Origin: Pararhizobium sp. YC-54 | GTDB taxonomy: Bacteria > Pseudomonadota > Alphaproteobacteria > Rhizobiales > Rhizobiaceae | Direction of reading: 5' to 3' | Assembly (NCBI RefSeq): GCF_025847205.1 | Contig: NZ_JAOYTH010000018.1 | Span: forward strand, 67,063 to 131,062 | Length of the DNA stretch: 64,000 bases | Shown: positions 25,883 through 34,382 of the stretch, piece after piece | Position numbering within the stretch: position 1 is the first letter of the stretch | Layout of the letters: each line of letters starts with the position of its first letter | The notes under the pieces: model-generated | What the model was told of the DNA's origin: nothing | Database searches by the model: none | The model's input: the letters and a program-made list of their open reading frames with translations, nothing else | Translations under genes and position numbers: made by a program

Positions 25883-27268
25883 TCACGCCGCCATGCCGGC
25901 GAAAATGTCCTTCTTGACGATGGCGTGCACGCCCCAGTTCCCATCGACCACCTGGGTGATGCCGAAATCGACGCCGATGGACATCAGCGAGATCGCCTCG
26001 TCTTCCGTCAACCCCTTGGTCTTCATCAGGAAATGGCGCATCTTCTTGAAGGCATCGCGCAGCGCCAGATCAACCGACGACTTCGAGTAGATCTCGGTCT
26101 GCGCACCGGAGCCCAGTTCCTGCAGGTAGTTGGCGAAGCTGAAGCCGTGAACCAGCCAGTCGTCCTTGGTTTCCAGCATCGGATAGTTCAGCTCCTCCAG
26201 CGGCGTGCCGGCGAGGTCCGCCTTCTTGTGAACGATGAGCTGGAATGTGCCGGTCAGCGAGCATTCGATCGCCGTTCCGCACAGTTCGCTGTCGCCTTGC
26301 GAGGCATGGGGATCCCCGACCGAGAGCATGGCGCCAGCGACAGAGACGGGATAGTACATCGTCGCCCCCTTGCCGATGCGCCAGTTGTCGATATTGCCGC
26401 CGGTATAGCTGGGCGGAATCGTATCGACGAAATCCACCTCGGCGGGCGCAAGGCCAAGTGTGCCGAAGTGCGGCCGGATCGGCAGCCGCACACCCTTCAG
26501 CACGTCGTAATTGCGCTTGGTGGTGCTGTGATCGACGGGCACGCCGGGATAGTCGATCGTCTCGTGCATGACGCCGAACGGGTCTTTCTGCGGCACCCAC
26601 TGGAAATTATAGGCCGCCTGCGCCCAGTTGCGGCCACCCGTTGCATCGATCTCATAGATCGTGATGACCTCGCGCTTCTTGCCGTCCAGAAGATGGTTGT
26701 AGTGGAAACCCCAATTGGCCGCGGCATTGGACCCGAAGGCCTTGCCCTTGAAGTCCGGATTGGCTGACGGGCGCGGCACGCAATCGATGATGCGCACTTC
26801 CAGAATATCGCCCGGCTCGGCGCCACGCACATAGACAGGACCGGTCATGATGTGCACGCCCATGCCCTCGCCGGAACCCTTCTTGTAGACGGCGGGGTCG
26901 GTCGGTCCGGCGCCGCGCCGGTCGACGCCCTTCTTGTCCTTGGTCCAGAGATAGACGCTTTCCGCCCCTTCGTCGCCCTTGACCATGCGCTCCAGATCGT
27001 CGGCCGCATGATGCGTCAGCGTCTCGATGGTGATGATGTCACCGCTATCTACTTCCACCTGCGGCTTCAGCGTCTTGCTGAAATAGCCCCAGTGCACCGT
27101 ATCGGCGTTGGCGGGCAGATAGTGATAGGATTGCTTGGCGGGCTGCTTGGCGGCGCTGGCCTTGGCCAGCTCGGGCGTGACCAGCGTCATCGTTCCCGCG
27201 CCAAGGGCGGCCAGACCGCCGGCAGCCGCAAAACTGCTCTTCAGGAAGCCGCGCCGCTCGACGTTCAT
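25883..27268 (-). CDS. Tat-exported acetamidase/formamidase family protein
   Basis: Amidase of the FmdA/AmdA family, 461 residues, with a twin-arginine signal peptide: MNVERRGFLKSS, a hydrophobic AAAGGLAALGAGTMTL segment and cleavage near AKA. The mature domain begins YHYLPANADTVHWGYFSKTL and holds RRGAGPTDPAVY, VRGAEPGDILEV and GDPHASQGDSELCGTAIECS; family members hydrolyse formamide or short amides to ammonia. Most known members are cytosolic, so export is unusual. The start is preceded by AAGGA; an ATG 66 bases upstream would add MCHGDDVNCPHFAVHYKTFKED, a Cys/His-rich extension that looks coding-like and has its own AGGA. The divergent gene encodes a regulator carrying a paralogous domain. 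Confidence 0.85.
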   Translation of the reverse strand: MNVERRGFLKSSFAAAGGLAALGAGTMTLVTPELAKASAAKQPAKQSYHYLPANADTVHWGYFSKTLKPQVEVDSGDIITIETLTHHAADDLERMVKGDEGAESVYLWTKDKKGVDRRGAGPTDPAVYKKGSGEGMGVHIMTGPVYVRGAEPGDILEVRIIDCVPRPSANPDFKGKAFGSNAAANWGFHYNHLLDGKKREVITIYEIDATGGRNWAQAAYNFQWVPQKDPFGVMHETIDYPGVPVDHSTTKRNYDVLKGVRLPIRPHFGTLGLAPAEVDFVDTIPPSYTGGNIDNWRIGKGATMYYPVSVAGAMLSVGDPHASQGDSELCGTAIECSLTGTFQLIVHKKADLAGTPLEELNYPMLETKDDWLVHGFSFANYLQELGSGAQTEIYSKSSVDLALRDAFKKMRHFLMKTKGLTEDEAISLMSIGVDFGITQVVDGNWGVHAIVKKDIFAGMAA

Positions 27269-27334
27269 ATCTTCCTTGAATGTCTTGTAGTGCACCGCAA
27301 AATGCGGGCAATTCACGTCGTCTCCATGGCACAT

Positions 27335-27666
27335 TTTTTTCGTTCCTTTCCCCTTAAAAGTGCTTCGACGGGGCAAAGTATTTGTGACGGATTGAGCGAT
27401 GACAATGGCCCTCACCGGCCGGCGTTAGCGGCGTTTGGCACCGGGTACAGAGCGAAAAATTAAAATTAATCAAATAATTTCATATATTTAAACTAAAACC
27501 TAAAATTATCGCGCATGCCGGGATCAGCCCGCGCGGCATCGCGAGGCAAGAGATTGTTCGTCTGGGAACAAGAAAAATTGCTGCAGTGCGGTTAAACTTG
27601 CCCCAGCGTGCTATCCTGAGGGCGCGCAACGGCAGCGCGCTTGCGGCACGCAAGGAAGGGATTTGC
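27335..27666. promoter_or_regulatory. Divergent control region of the two formamidase-family genes
   Basis: About 330 bases (400 if the shorter downstream start is used) between two divergent genes. The stretch 27448-27513 is strikingly AT-rich for this genome, with blocks such as AAAAATTAAAATTAATCAAA and ATTTCATATATTTAAAC, and is a likely site for promoters or regulator binding. A ribosome site AAGGAAGGG lies just before the regulator gene. No perfect palindrome was found. Confidence 0.5.
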
Positions 27667-30000
27667 ATGGATCAGGCAGCCGAGCATATCGCGATCGATC
27701 AGTTTCCGGCCGAGGCCCGCCAGAATGCCTGGCTGGGTGCGCTGACGGCATTGTCGCTCGATTGCCGGATGCCGGAAAGCGGACCGGCGAGCGGTTCGAT
27801 CACGCTGCGGCATTCGCAGAGCGGCGCCGTCCTGGCGCTTCTCCATTCGCGGCCCCAGCAGCTGCAGAGCATTGTGCAGGCAGGCGTCAACAGTCCGGTC
27901 TCCCTCATCCTCTGTCTATCCGGACGCGGGCGGCTGATCTGCGGGCGCAAGTCCATCGAGCTGGCGGAAGGCGTTCTGTGCGCGCTCGACATGGCGGACC
28001 GCTGGACGATCGATTGGCGCAGCGATTTCGAGATCCTGATCCTGCGGCTGCCGCGCACCGGCTTCGCATCGCGGCTTGGCCGCGCAAGGGTGACCTTTCC
28101 CGTCGCACTGGGCAAGACGGTCGCTGCCATCGCCGTGCGGCCGATCCTGCGGACCCTGGCGGGCCATATCGACCTGATCGACCAGGCCGACCTGAGCGTG
28201 GCGGAGACGGCAGTCACCGAACTTGCCGCAAGCGCCCTGCTGTCCGAACTGAAGGCGGACGAAGGCGGCGTGACCCAGGTGCAGGCCGCGCATTTCCGGC
28301 GGGTTTCGGCCGCCATCGAGCGCCAGCTTCAGGACACCGATCTCGGCATGACCGAAATCGCGGCGAAGGAAGGCATGTCCGTGCGTTACCTGCAGCGCCT
28401 GTTTGAAAAGCGCGGCGAGAGCTTTTCGGATTATGTCCGCAACCTGCGCCTCGAGCGGTGCCGCGCCGACCTGATCGATCCAAACCACAATGCCGAAAGC
28501 ATTGCCGAAATCGGCAATCGCTGGGGCTTTCGCGATCAGGCTCATTTCTCCCGCGCCTTCAGCACCGCCTTCGGCATTTCGCCGCGCATCCTGCGCCGCA
28601 ATCTGTCCGACACCGAGGAGGTTCGCCGGCAAAGAGGCAAGCCACCCGTGCAGGGCGGCCGCAGCGGCGTGACGCCCAGCCGCCCGAAACCCGTACAGTT
28701 TGCCGCCGGCGACACCGCCGAGGTGGAAATCCGGGACAAGACCCCGCGCCACCATTATCTGCCGGCCAACCGCTCGACGGTGCATTGGGGATATCTCAGC
28801 CGCCTTCTGGCGCCGGTGCTGAGGGTCGGCTCCGGTGAGCGCGTCACGATCGAGACCTTGACACAGCATGCCTATGACGACCACGAACGGATGATCAAGG
28901 GCGATCCCGGTGCCGAAAGCGTGTTCGAGTGGACATCGGAATACAAGGCTATCGACCGCCGTGGCGCCGGTCCCATCAACGCCTCGGTGTTCGGGCGCGG
29001 CGCTGGCGAAGGTTTCGGCGTGCACATCTGCACCGGACCGATCCACGTGCGCGGCGCCGAGCCGGGCGATATACTCGAAGTGGAGATACTCAGTATCAGC
29101 CCCCGCCCTTGCGCCAATCCGGACTTTGCCGGCAAGGCCTTTGCCAGCAACGCTTCGGCCTGGTGGGGTTTCCAGTATCACGACCTGCTCGACCAGACCC
29201 GCCGCCGCGAAACGGTGACCATCTATGAAATCGACCTTCAGGATGCGGCGCATGCACAGGCGCTCTACAGCTTCGAGTGGACGCCGCAGACCGATCCTTT
29301 CGGCGTCGTGCACGCCACGATGGATTACCCCGGCATTCCGGTGGACCGCGCCAGCATCCAGCCCAGGAACCGGCTTCTCGAAGGCGTGCACGTCCCTGCC
29401 CGGCCGCATTTCGGCTTCATCGCCGTCGCGCCGCGGGAAGCGGAGATCATCGATTCCATCCCGCCCGGCTATTTCGGCGGCAATATCGACAACTGGCGCG
29501 CAGGTCCCGGATCAAAGATTTACCTGCCCGTTTCCGTTCCCGGCGCCCTTCTGTCGATCGGTGACGGACATTTCGCGCAGGGCGACGGCGAGATCAACGG
29601 CACCGGGCTTGAATGCTCGCTCACCGGCGACATCCGCGTCAGGCTGCACAAGCAGCATGAGCAGCTGCCGCCGCATCTGCGCGGGTTCGGCGCGCCGCTG
29701 ATCGAGACGGAGGATTGCTGGGTCATCCAGAGCTTCAGCTATCCGCAATATCTGCGTGATCTCGGCCGCAACGCGCAGGCCGAGGTCTACGGCCGCTCCA
29801 CGGTGGACCTTGCCCTGCGCAATGCCTTCCAGCAGGCGCGCCGGTTCCTGATGGATACCTATGCGCTGAGCGAGGACGAAGCCATGAGCCTGATGTCGCT
29901 GGCGGTCGATTTCGGCATCACACAGGTGGCGGACGGCAATCTCGGCGTCCATGCAACCATCCGCAAATCGCTTTTTGCCGGGCGGGCAGAAAAGAAATAG
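27667..30000 (+). CDS. AraC-type regulator fused to an acetamidase/formamidase domain
   Basis: Single open frame of 777 residues without internal stop. Residues ~1-205 resemble the sensor part of AraC-binding-like regulators. Residues ~209-312 are an AraC DNA-binding domain, with first helix-turn-helix TEIAAKEGMSVRYLQRLFEK and second AESIAEIGNRWGFRDQAHFSRAF, ending in the family signature FGISPRILRRNL. A ~45-residue linker rich in Arg, Pro and Gly leads to a complete FmdA domain (~359-777): HHYLPANRSTVHWGYLSRLL, DRRGAGPINASVFG, GDGHFAQGDGEINGTGLECS. This half is clearly paralogous to the divergent Tat-exported enzyme. The start has AAGGAAGGG upstream. Whether the amidase half is catalytic or only a ligand sensor is unknown. 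Confidence 0.9.
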   Translation: MDQAAEHIAIDQFPAEARQNAWLGALTALSLDCRMPESGPASGSITLRHSQSGAVLALLHSRPQQLQSIVQAGVNSPVSLILCLSGRGRLICGRKSIELAEGVLCALDMADRWTIDWRSDFEILILRLPRTGFASRLGRARVTFPVALGKTVAAIAVRPILRTLAGHIDLIDQADLSVAETAVTELAASALLSELKADEGGVTQVQAAHFRRVSAAIERQLQDTDLGMTEIAAKEGMSVRYLQRLFEKRGESFSDYVRNLRLERCRADLIDPNHNAESIAEIGNRWGFRDQAHFSRAFSTAFGISPRILRRNLSDTEEVRRQRGKPPVQGGRSGVTPSRPKPVQFAAGDTAEVEIRDKTPRHHYLPANRSTVHWGYLSRLLAPVLRVGSGERVTIETLTQHAYDDHERMIKGDPGAESVFEWTSEYKAIDRRGAGPINASVFGRGAGEGFGVHICTGPIHVRGAEPGDILEVEILSISPRPCANPDFAGKAFASNASAWWGFQYHDLLDQTRRRETVTIYEIDLQDAAHAQALYSFEWTPQTDPFGVVHATMDYPGIPVDRASIQPRNRLLEGVHVPARPHFGFIAVAPREAEIIDSIPPGYFGGNIDNWRAGPGSKIYLPVSVPGALLSIGDGHFAQGDGEINGTGLECSLTGDIRVRLHKQHEQLPPHLRGFGAPLIETEDCWVIQSFSYPQYLRDLGRNAQAEVYGRSTVDLALRNAFQQARRFLMDTYALSEDEAMSLMSLAVDFGITQVADGNLGVHATIRKSLFAGRAEKK

Positions 30001-30014
30001 GTCTCCGGCAGGTT

Positions 30015-30055
30015 GAGCTGCCCCCGAAAGGGGTTGCCAACTTTCGGGGCAGCTC
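30015..30055. terminator. Long hairpin after the fusion gene
   Basis: GAGCTGCCCCCGAAAG pairs with CTTTCGGGGCAGCTC (15 pairs with one bulged C) around a ten-base loop, starting 15 bases after the stop codon. A T tract is missing, but the stem strength makes transcription termination or RNA protection likely. Confidence 0.65.
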
Positions 30056-30148
30056 AGTGAACCTGGCGGGATTTCCGTTTCGCGACGCTGCCAGCGCGTG
30101 TCGCGATCTTTCCGATTCGCTTCTCGCGCTTTAGGTCTTTGATTTTAC

Positions 30149-30193
30149 GCATGTCGTTATCGCACAACCGCTGCACACTTTTGCGCGACATGC
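30149..30193. repeat. Rhizobial palindromic element with ACCGCT core
   Basis: Outer arms GCATGTCG (30149-30156) and CGACATGC (30186-30193) flank a centre with AACCGCTGCACACTTTT. The same centre, with different outer arms, recurs near 52.96 kb. The element ends two bases before the stop codon of the repeat-protein gene. Confidence 0.6.
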
Positions 30194-30194
30194 T

Positions 30195-30896
30195 TTAGCG
30201 CGAAGCGCTTGCCTGCAGCAGGCGGCAGAGACTGACCAGGCTGGCATCATAACCTGACGAGCCCGTGATATCCCGGCATCGGCGAATGAGACGGCGCTGT
30301 TCGCCGGGTGACAGTTTGTTGAACGCGGTTAACGATGGCGTTGCAGGCTTCACGCCGGGATTACCCGTGGCTGGATTGGTGCCATCACCGCCACCGGGAT
30401 TTGGCGTCACCGATGTACCGCCACCATTGCCAGCCTTGCTTCCGACGCCAACGCCGACACCTATGCCCTGACCGCCGCCTACGCCCGCCCCCACAGCGGC
30501 ATTAATGCCACGCGATCCGCCAAGGCCAAGGCCGGCATCGGCTGTGATGCCCCTGCTCCCTCCGGCGCTCGCATTGACGTTTGCTGCCAAGCCCCGGCTA
30601 CCACCGGCATTGGCATCGACATCGGCATTGATGCCGGACCTCCCGCCCACCGAGGCTGTGGCCGCGGCGGAAACGCCTTTCGTTCCACCCACCGAAGCAT
30701 TTACGCCAGCATTGACACCCTTGTTGCCACCCAGCGACGCTCCAACATCGGTGTTGATGCCATTTTTGCCGCCGATCGATACACTCGCACCGAGGCCGAG
30801 ATCATTGCCGTGCTTGTCGCCTGCTTCCGCAAGCGGCACAAACGCCACGGTTGCGGCGAAAAAACCAAAAGACAGGCTTATGATGTTGATTTTCAT
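30195..30896 (-). CDS. Secreted protein with 14-residue Gly-rich repeats
   Basis: 233 residues. A Sec signal peptide (MKINIISLSFGFFAATVAFV, cleavage after AEA at 25) precedes eight tandem repeats, ~14 residues each, of the form xASVGGxxGINADV between residues 36 and 149. A Gly/Pro/Thr-rich linker follows, then a compact C-terminal domain with LSPGEQRRLIRRCRDITGSSGYDASLVSLCRLL, containing two Cys. The regular spacing of GG and hydrophobic positions suggests a beta-solenoid or roll in the envelope or outside the cell. I do not recognise a named family. AAGGAG lies before the start, and an intergenic region of ~190 bases precedes it. Confidence 0.75.
   Translation of the reverse strand: MKINIISLSFGFFAATVAFVPLAEAGDKHGNDLGLGASVSIGGKNGINTDVGASLGGNKGVNAGVNASVGGTKGVSAAATASVGGRSGINADVDANAGGSRGLAANVNASAGGSRGITADAGLGLGGSRGINAAVGAGVGGGQGIGVGVGVGSKAGNGGGTSVTPNPGGGDGTNPATGNPGVKPATPSLTAFNKLSPGEQRRLIRRCRDITGSSGYDASLVSLCRLLQASASR
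30450..30791 (-). repeat. 42-base tandem repeat array inside the secreted protein gene
   Basis: Encodes the eight 14-residue units (the first is 16). The DNA copies have diverged, so the array is conserved at protein level rather than being a recent expansion. Confidence 0.75.
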
Positions 30897-31049
30897 GACG
30901 TTCTCCTTCCTGAATGCCGGAGCAGGATTGGTCCGGCGACGGAGAATGAACGCTTAAAACGGGTATTCGTTCCCGATGCAACTTGGATTCCAAGCCACGC
31001 CGAAACAGGTAGGCTGGCGCCGCTGACAGAGACGCGATCTACAAAAATT

Positions 31050-31075
31050 CCCCGCCATATCAAGATATGGCGGGG
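31050..31075 (-). terminator. Terminator of the arabonate dehydratase gene
   Basis: Perfect 11-base-pair stem CCCCGCCATAT / ATATGGCGGGG with a four-base loop, followed on the minus strand by AATTTTTGT. It lies ten bases after the dehydratase stop codon. Confidence 0.88.
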
Positions 31076-31084
31076 TGCAATGAC

Positions 31085-32824
31085 TTAGTGGCTATCCTTG
31101 CCGACCGCGTTTCCACGACATCCCTTGAGGAAGTCGAGGTCGGCGCCGGTATCGGCCCCTTCGACATGCTGCTGGTGCAGGAAAGCATAGCCCGATGTCG
31201 GCAGGTCGTGGTTCGGCTGCCACTCGGCAAGCCGCCGCGCCAGTTCCGCTTCGGAAATGTCGAGATGCAGGCGGCGGTTCGGCACGTCGAGCTCGATCAT
31301 ATCGCCGTTCTTCACCACGGCGAGCGGGCCGCCGACCGCGGCTTCCGGCGACGTGTGCAGCACGACCGTGCCGTAAGCCGTGCCGGACATGCGGGCGTCG
31401 GAGATGCGCACCATGTCGGTGATGCCCTTCTTCAGCACTTTCGGCGGAAGACCCATGTTGCCGACTTCGGCCATGCCGGGATAACCCTTCGGTCCACAGT
31501 TCTTCATGACCATGATGCAGGTCTCGTCGATGTCGAGATTGTCATCGTTGATCTTGGCCTTGTAGTCGTCGATGTCCTCGAACACGACCGCACGGCCCCG
31601 ATGCGTCAAGAGATGCGGCGAAGCAGCCGACGGCTTCAGCACCGCGCCCTTCGGTGCCAGATTGCCGCGCACCACGACGATTCCGCCCGACTGCGTCAGC
31701 GCCTTGTCGGCAGGCAGAATGACGTCCTCGTTCCAGTTGACGACGTCCTTGACCTCGTCCCAAACGGTTTCGCCGGAAACCGTCAGCGCGTCCTTGTGCA
31801 GAAGGCCGGCCTCGCCGAGGCGCTTCAAGACCACCGGCAGACCGCCGGCATAGAAGAACTCTTCCATCAGGTATTTGCCCGACGGCATCAGGTTGACGAT
31901 GGTCGGCACGTCGCGGCCACAACGGTCCCAATCATCCAGTGTCAGGTCGATGCCAACGCGGCCGGCCATGGCCAGCAGGTGGATGACGGCATTGGTCGAT
32001 CCGCCGATCGCCGCATTGGTGCGGATGGCGTTCTCGAAGGCCTTCTTTGTCATGATGTCGGAAGGCTTCAGATCGTCCTTGACCATCTGCACGATCCGCC
32101 GTCCGGTGAGCTGCGCCATGACCTTGCGGCGAGAATCGACGCCCGGGATCGCGGCATTGCCGGAAAGCGCCATGCCCAGCGCCTCGGCCATGGAGGCCAT
32201 GGTGGAGGCGGTGCCCATGGTGTTGCAGGTGCCCGACGAACGGCTCATCGAGGCTTCCGCCTCCAGGAACTCGTCCTGTGTCATCTCGCCGGCCTTCACC
32301 ATCTCGGAGAACTTCCACAGATGCGTGCCCGAGCCGACGCGTTCACCGCGGAAATAGCCGTTCAGCATCGGCCCGCCGGTGACGACGATCGAGGGCAGGT
32401 CGACGGAGGCGGCTGCCATGATCAGCGATGGCGTGGTCTTGTCGCAACCGACCAAAAGCACGCAGCCATCCATCGGCTGGCCGCGGATCGTCTCTTCGAT
32501 AGCCAGCGCCGCCAGGTTGCGATACATCATCGCGGTCGGGCGGAAGGTGTTTTCCGATGCCGAGAATACCGGCACCTCCATCGGGAAGCCGCCAGCCTCC
32601 CATACGCCGGCCTTCACCTTTTCGGCGAGCTCGCGCAGATGGCCGTTGCACGGCGTCATATCCGACCAGGTGTTGAGGATGCCGATCACCGGACGTCCGT
32701 CGAACAGGTCGTGCGGGTATCCCTGGTTCTTCATCCAGCCGCGATGGTAGATCACGTCGCGGCTCGTGCCGCCATACCATTCCTGCGAGCGCAGCCTGCG
32801 CGGCCATTCCGCTTTCTTCGTCAT
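31085..32824 (-). CDS. L-arabonate dehydratase (IlvD/Edd family)
   Basis: Fe-S dehydratase of 579 residues that converts L-arabonate to 2-keto-3-deoxy-L-arabonate. Length and sequence follow the characterised Rhizobium leguminosarum L-arabinonate dehydratase closely, from the N-terminal AEWPRRLRSQEWYGGTSRDV to the C-terminal KGCRGNAVGKDSH. The three cluster cysteines are at positions 59 (MTPCNGH), 127 (VGCDKTTP) and 200 (SGTCNTMGTAST), as in that enzyme, and the catalytic-Ser region is present in ISDARMSGTAYGTVVLH. The gene lies beside a semialdehyde dehydrogenase and the chvE-ggu sugar locus, completing a non-phosphorylating pentose pathway to alpha-ketoglutarate. In Rhizobium it is called araC, which is avoided here because of the regulator of the same name. 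Confidence 0.93.
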   Translation of the reverse strand: MTKKAEWPRRLRSQEWYGGTSRDVIYHRGWMKNQGYPHDLFDGRPVIGILNTWSDMTPCNGHLRELAEKVKAGVWEAGGFPMEVPVFSASENTFRPTAMMYRNLAALAIEETIRGQPMDGCVLLVGCDKTTPSLIMAAASVDLPSIVVTGGPMLNGYFRGERVGSGTHLWKFSEMVKAGEMTQDEFLEAEASMSRSSGTCNTMGTASTMASMAEALGMALSGNAAIPGVDSRRKVMAQLTGRRIVQMVKDDLKPSDIMTKKAFENAIRTNAAIGGSTNAVIHLLAMAGRVGIDLTLDDWDRCGRDVPTIVNLMPSGKYLMEEFFYAGGLPVVLKRLGEAGLLHKDALTVSGETVWDEVKDVVNWNEDVILPADKALTQSGGIVVVRGNLAPKGAVLKPSAASPHLLTHRGRAVVFEDIDDYKAKINDDNLDIDETCIMVMKNCGPKGYPGMAEVGNMGLPPKVLKKGITDMVRISDARMSGTAYGTVVLHTSPEAAVGGPLAVVKNGDMIELDVPNRRLHLDISEAELARRLAEWQPNHDLPTSGYAFLHQQHVEGADTGADLDFLKGCRGNAVGKDSH

Positions 32825-32879
32825 AGTGCTTGTCCTTTAAGAGCGATCGGACCGGGCCGGGCCCAGTCCGGAAACGTCG

Positions 32880-34313
32880 TTACGCCAGCGTATAAGCGGT
32901 CTTCACCACGGTGAAGAACTCGGCCGCATACTTGCCCTGCTCGCGCGAGCCGAAGGAGGAAGCCTTGCGACCGCCGAACGGCACGTGGAAATCGACACCG
33001 GCCGTCGGCAGGTTGACCATCACCATGCCGGCTTCCGAATTGCGCTTGAAATGCGTCGCATGCTTCAGGCTCGTCGTCGCGATACCCGCCGACAGGCCGA
33101 ACGGCGTGTCGTTGGCAACCGAGAGCGCTTCCTCGTAATCCTTGACCCGGATGACGGAGGCGACGGGGCCGAAGATTTCTTCGCGGCTGATGCGCATCTG
33201 GTTGGTTGCCTCGGTAAACAGCGTCGGCTGCAGGTAGAAGCCCGGATTTTCGCGCGTAATCGTCTCGCCGCCGAAAGCGAGCTTGGCGCCTTCCTGGCGG
33301 CCGATGGCAATATAATCGGTGTCGGTGGCAAGCTGGCGCTCATCGACGACCGGACCGATATGGGTTCCTGCCTTCAGCGCATCGTCGACCACCAGTGTCT
33401 TCAGCTTTTCGGTCAAGGCTGCGACGAACTTGTCGTGGATGCCTTCGGTGACGATCAGGCGCGACGACGCCGTGCAGCGCTGGCCGGTCGAGAAGAAGCC
33501 GGAATTGGCCGCGGCTTCGACAGCGACAGTGAGATCGGCATCATCCAGAACCACCATCGGGTTCTTGCCGCCCATTTCCAGCTGGAACTTGCGGTTATGC
33601 TCGATGGAGGACGCGGCGACCCGCTTGCCGGTGCCCGTCGAGCCGGTAAAGGTGATGCCGGCCAGATCCGGGCTATCGAGCATGGCCTGGCCAACGACCG
33701 AGCCCTTGCCCATGACGAGGTTCAAGACGCCCTTCGGCAGGCCTGCACGGTTGAGAATATCGGCAATCGCCCAGGAGCAGCCAGGTACCAGCTCAGCCGG
33801 CTTGAAGACGACGGTGTTGCCGTAGCAGAGCGCCGGGGCGATCTTCCAGGCCGGAATGGCGATCGGGAAATTCCACGGCGTGATGATGCCGATGACGCCG
33901 ATCGGCTCGCGGGTGATCTCGACGCCGATGTTCGGGCGTGCCGACGGCAGCACCTCGCCTGCCAGGCGCAGAGCCTCGCCGGCGAAGAAATCGAAAATCT
34001 GTGCCGCACGGATGGTCTCGCCGATCGCTTCCGGCAGCGTCTTGCCTTCTTCGCGGGCGAGCAGGTTGCCGAGCTCTTCCTTGCGGGCGAGGATCTCGTC
34101 GGCGGTTTTCTTCAGGATCGCATGACGCTCGAGAATGCCCGAGCGCGACCAGGCCGGAAACGCGGCCTTTGCGGCGGCAATCGCGGTCTTGGCATCGTCG
34201 GCGCTGGCGGTGGCATAAAGACCGACGATCTCGTTTGTGTTCGACGGATTGATGTTTTCAACGCCGTTGCTGCCGACCCATTCGCCGGCGATCAGGTTGT
34301 GATGGAGTGTCAT
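32880..34313 (-). CDS. Alpha-ketoglutarate semialdehyde dehydrogenase
   Basis: NAD(P)-dependent aldehyde dehydrogenase of 477 residues. The catalytic residues are visible: Glu246 in LEMGGKNP and Cys280 in GQRCTASS, with the cofactor loop FTGSTGTGKRVA and PWNFPIAIPAWKIAPAL. The sequence type (LIAGEWVGSNGVENINPS, RGAMVMVNLPTAGVDFHVPFGG-like end) matches enzymes that finish the Weimberg-type arabinose/xylose pathway by oxidising 2,5-dioxopentanoate to alpha-ketoglutarate. Position next to arabonate dehydratase and gguC supports that role; a succinate-semialdehyde activity cannot be excluded. Confidence 0.88.
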   Translation of the reverse strand: MTLHHNLIAGEWVGSNGVENINPSNTNEIVGLYATASADDAKTAIAAAKAAFPAWSRSGILERHAILKKTADEILARKEELGNLLAREEGKTLPEAIGETIRAAQIFDFFAGEALRLAGEVLPSARPNIGVEITREPIGVIGIITPWNFPIAIPAWKIAPALCYGNTVVFKPAELVPGCSWAIADILNRAGLPKGVLNLVMGKGSVVGQAMLDSPDLAGITFTGSTGTGKRVAASSIEHNRKFQLEMGGKNPMVVLDDADLTVAVEAAANSGFFSTGQRCTASSRLIVTEGIHDKFVAALTEKLKTLVVDDALKAGTHIGPVVDERQLATDTDYIAIGRQEGAKLAFGGETITRENPGFYLQPTLFTEATNQMRISREEIFGPVASVIRVKDYEEALSVANDTPFGLSAGIATTSLKHATHFKRNSEAGMVMVNLPTAGVDFHVPFGGRKASSFGSREQGKYAAEFFTVVKTAYTLA

Positions 34314-34382
34314 GGGCTCAAAGCCTCCTTGGTTTCAGCGAACACCCTGAGATCGGCACCCGCAGTCAAATGCATGAACGGA

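Noticed and set aside
27916..29409. A 497-codon frame antisense to the AraC-amidase fusion
   Set aside because: Low-complexity shadow; the sense frame has two recognisable domains.
31067..32914. A 615-codon open frame antisense to arabonate dehydratase
   Set aside because: Shadow of a strongly conserved gene; His/Arg/Gln-rich, with no domain or ribosome site.
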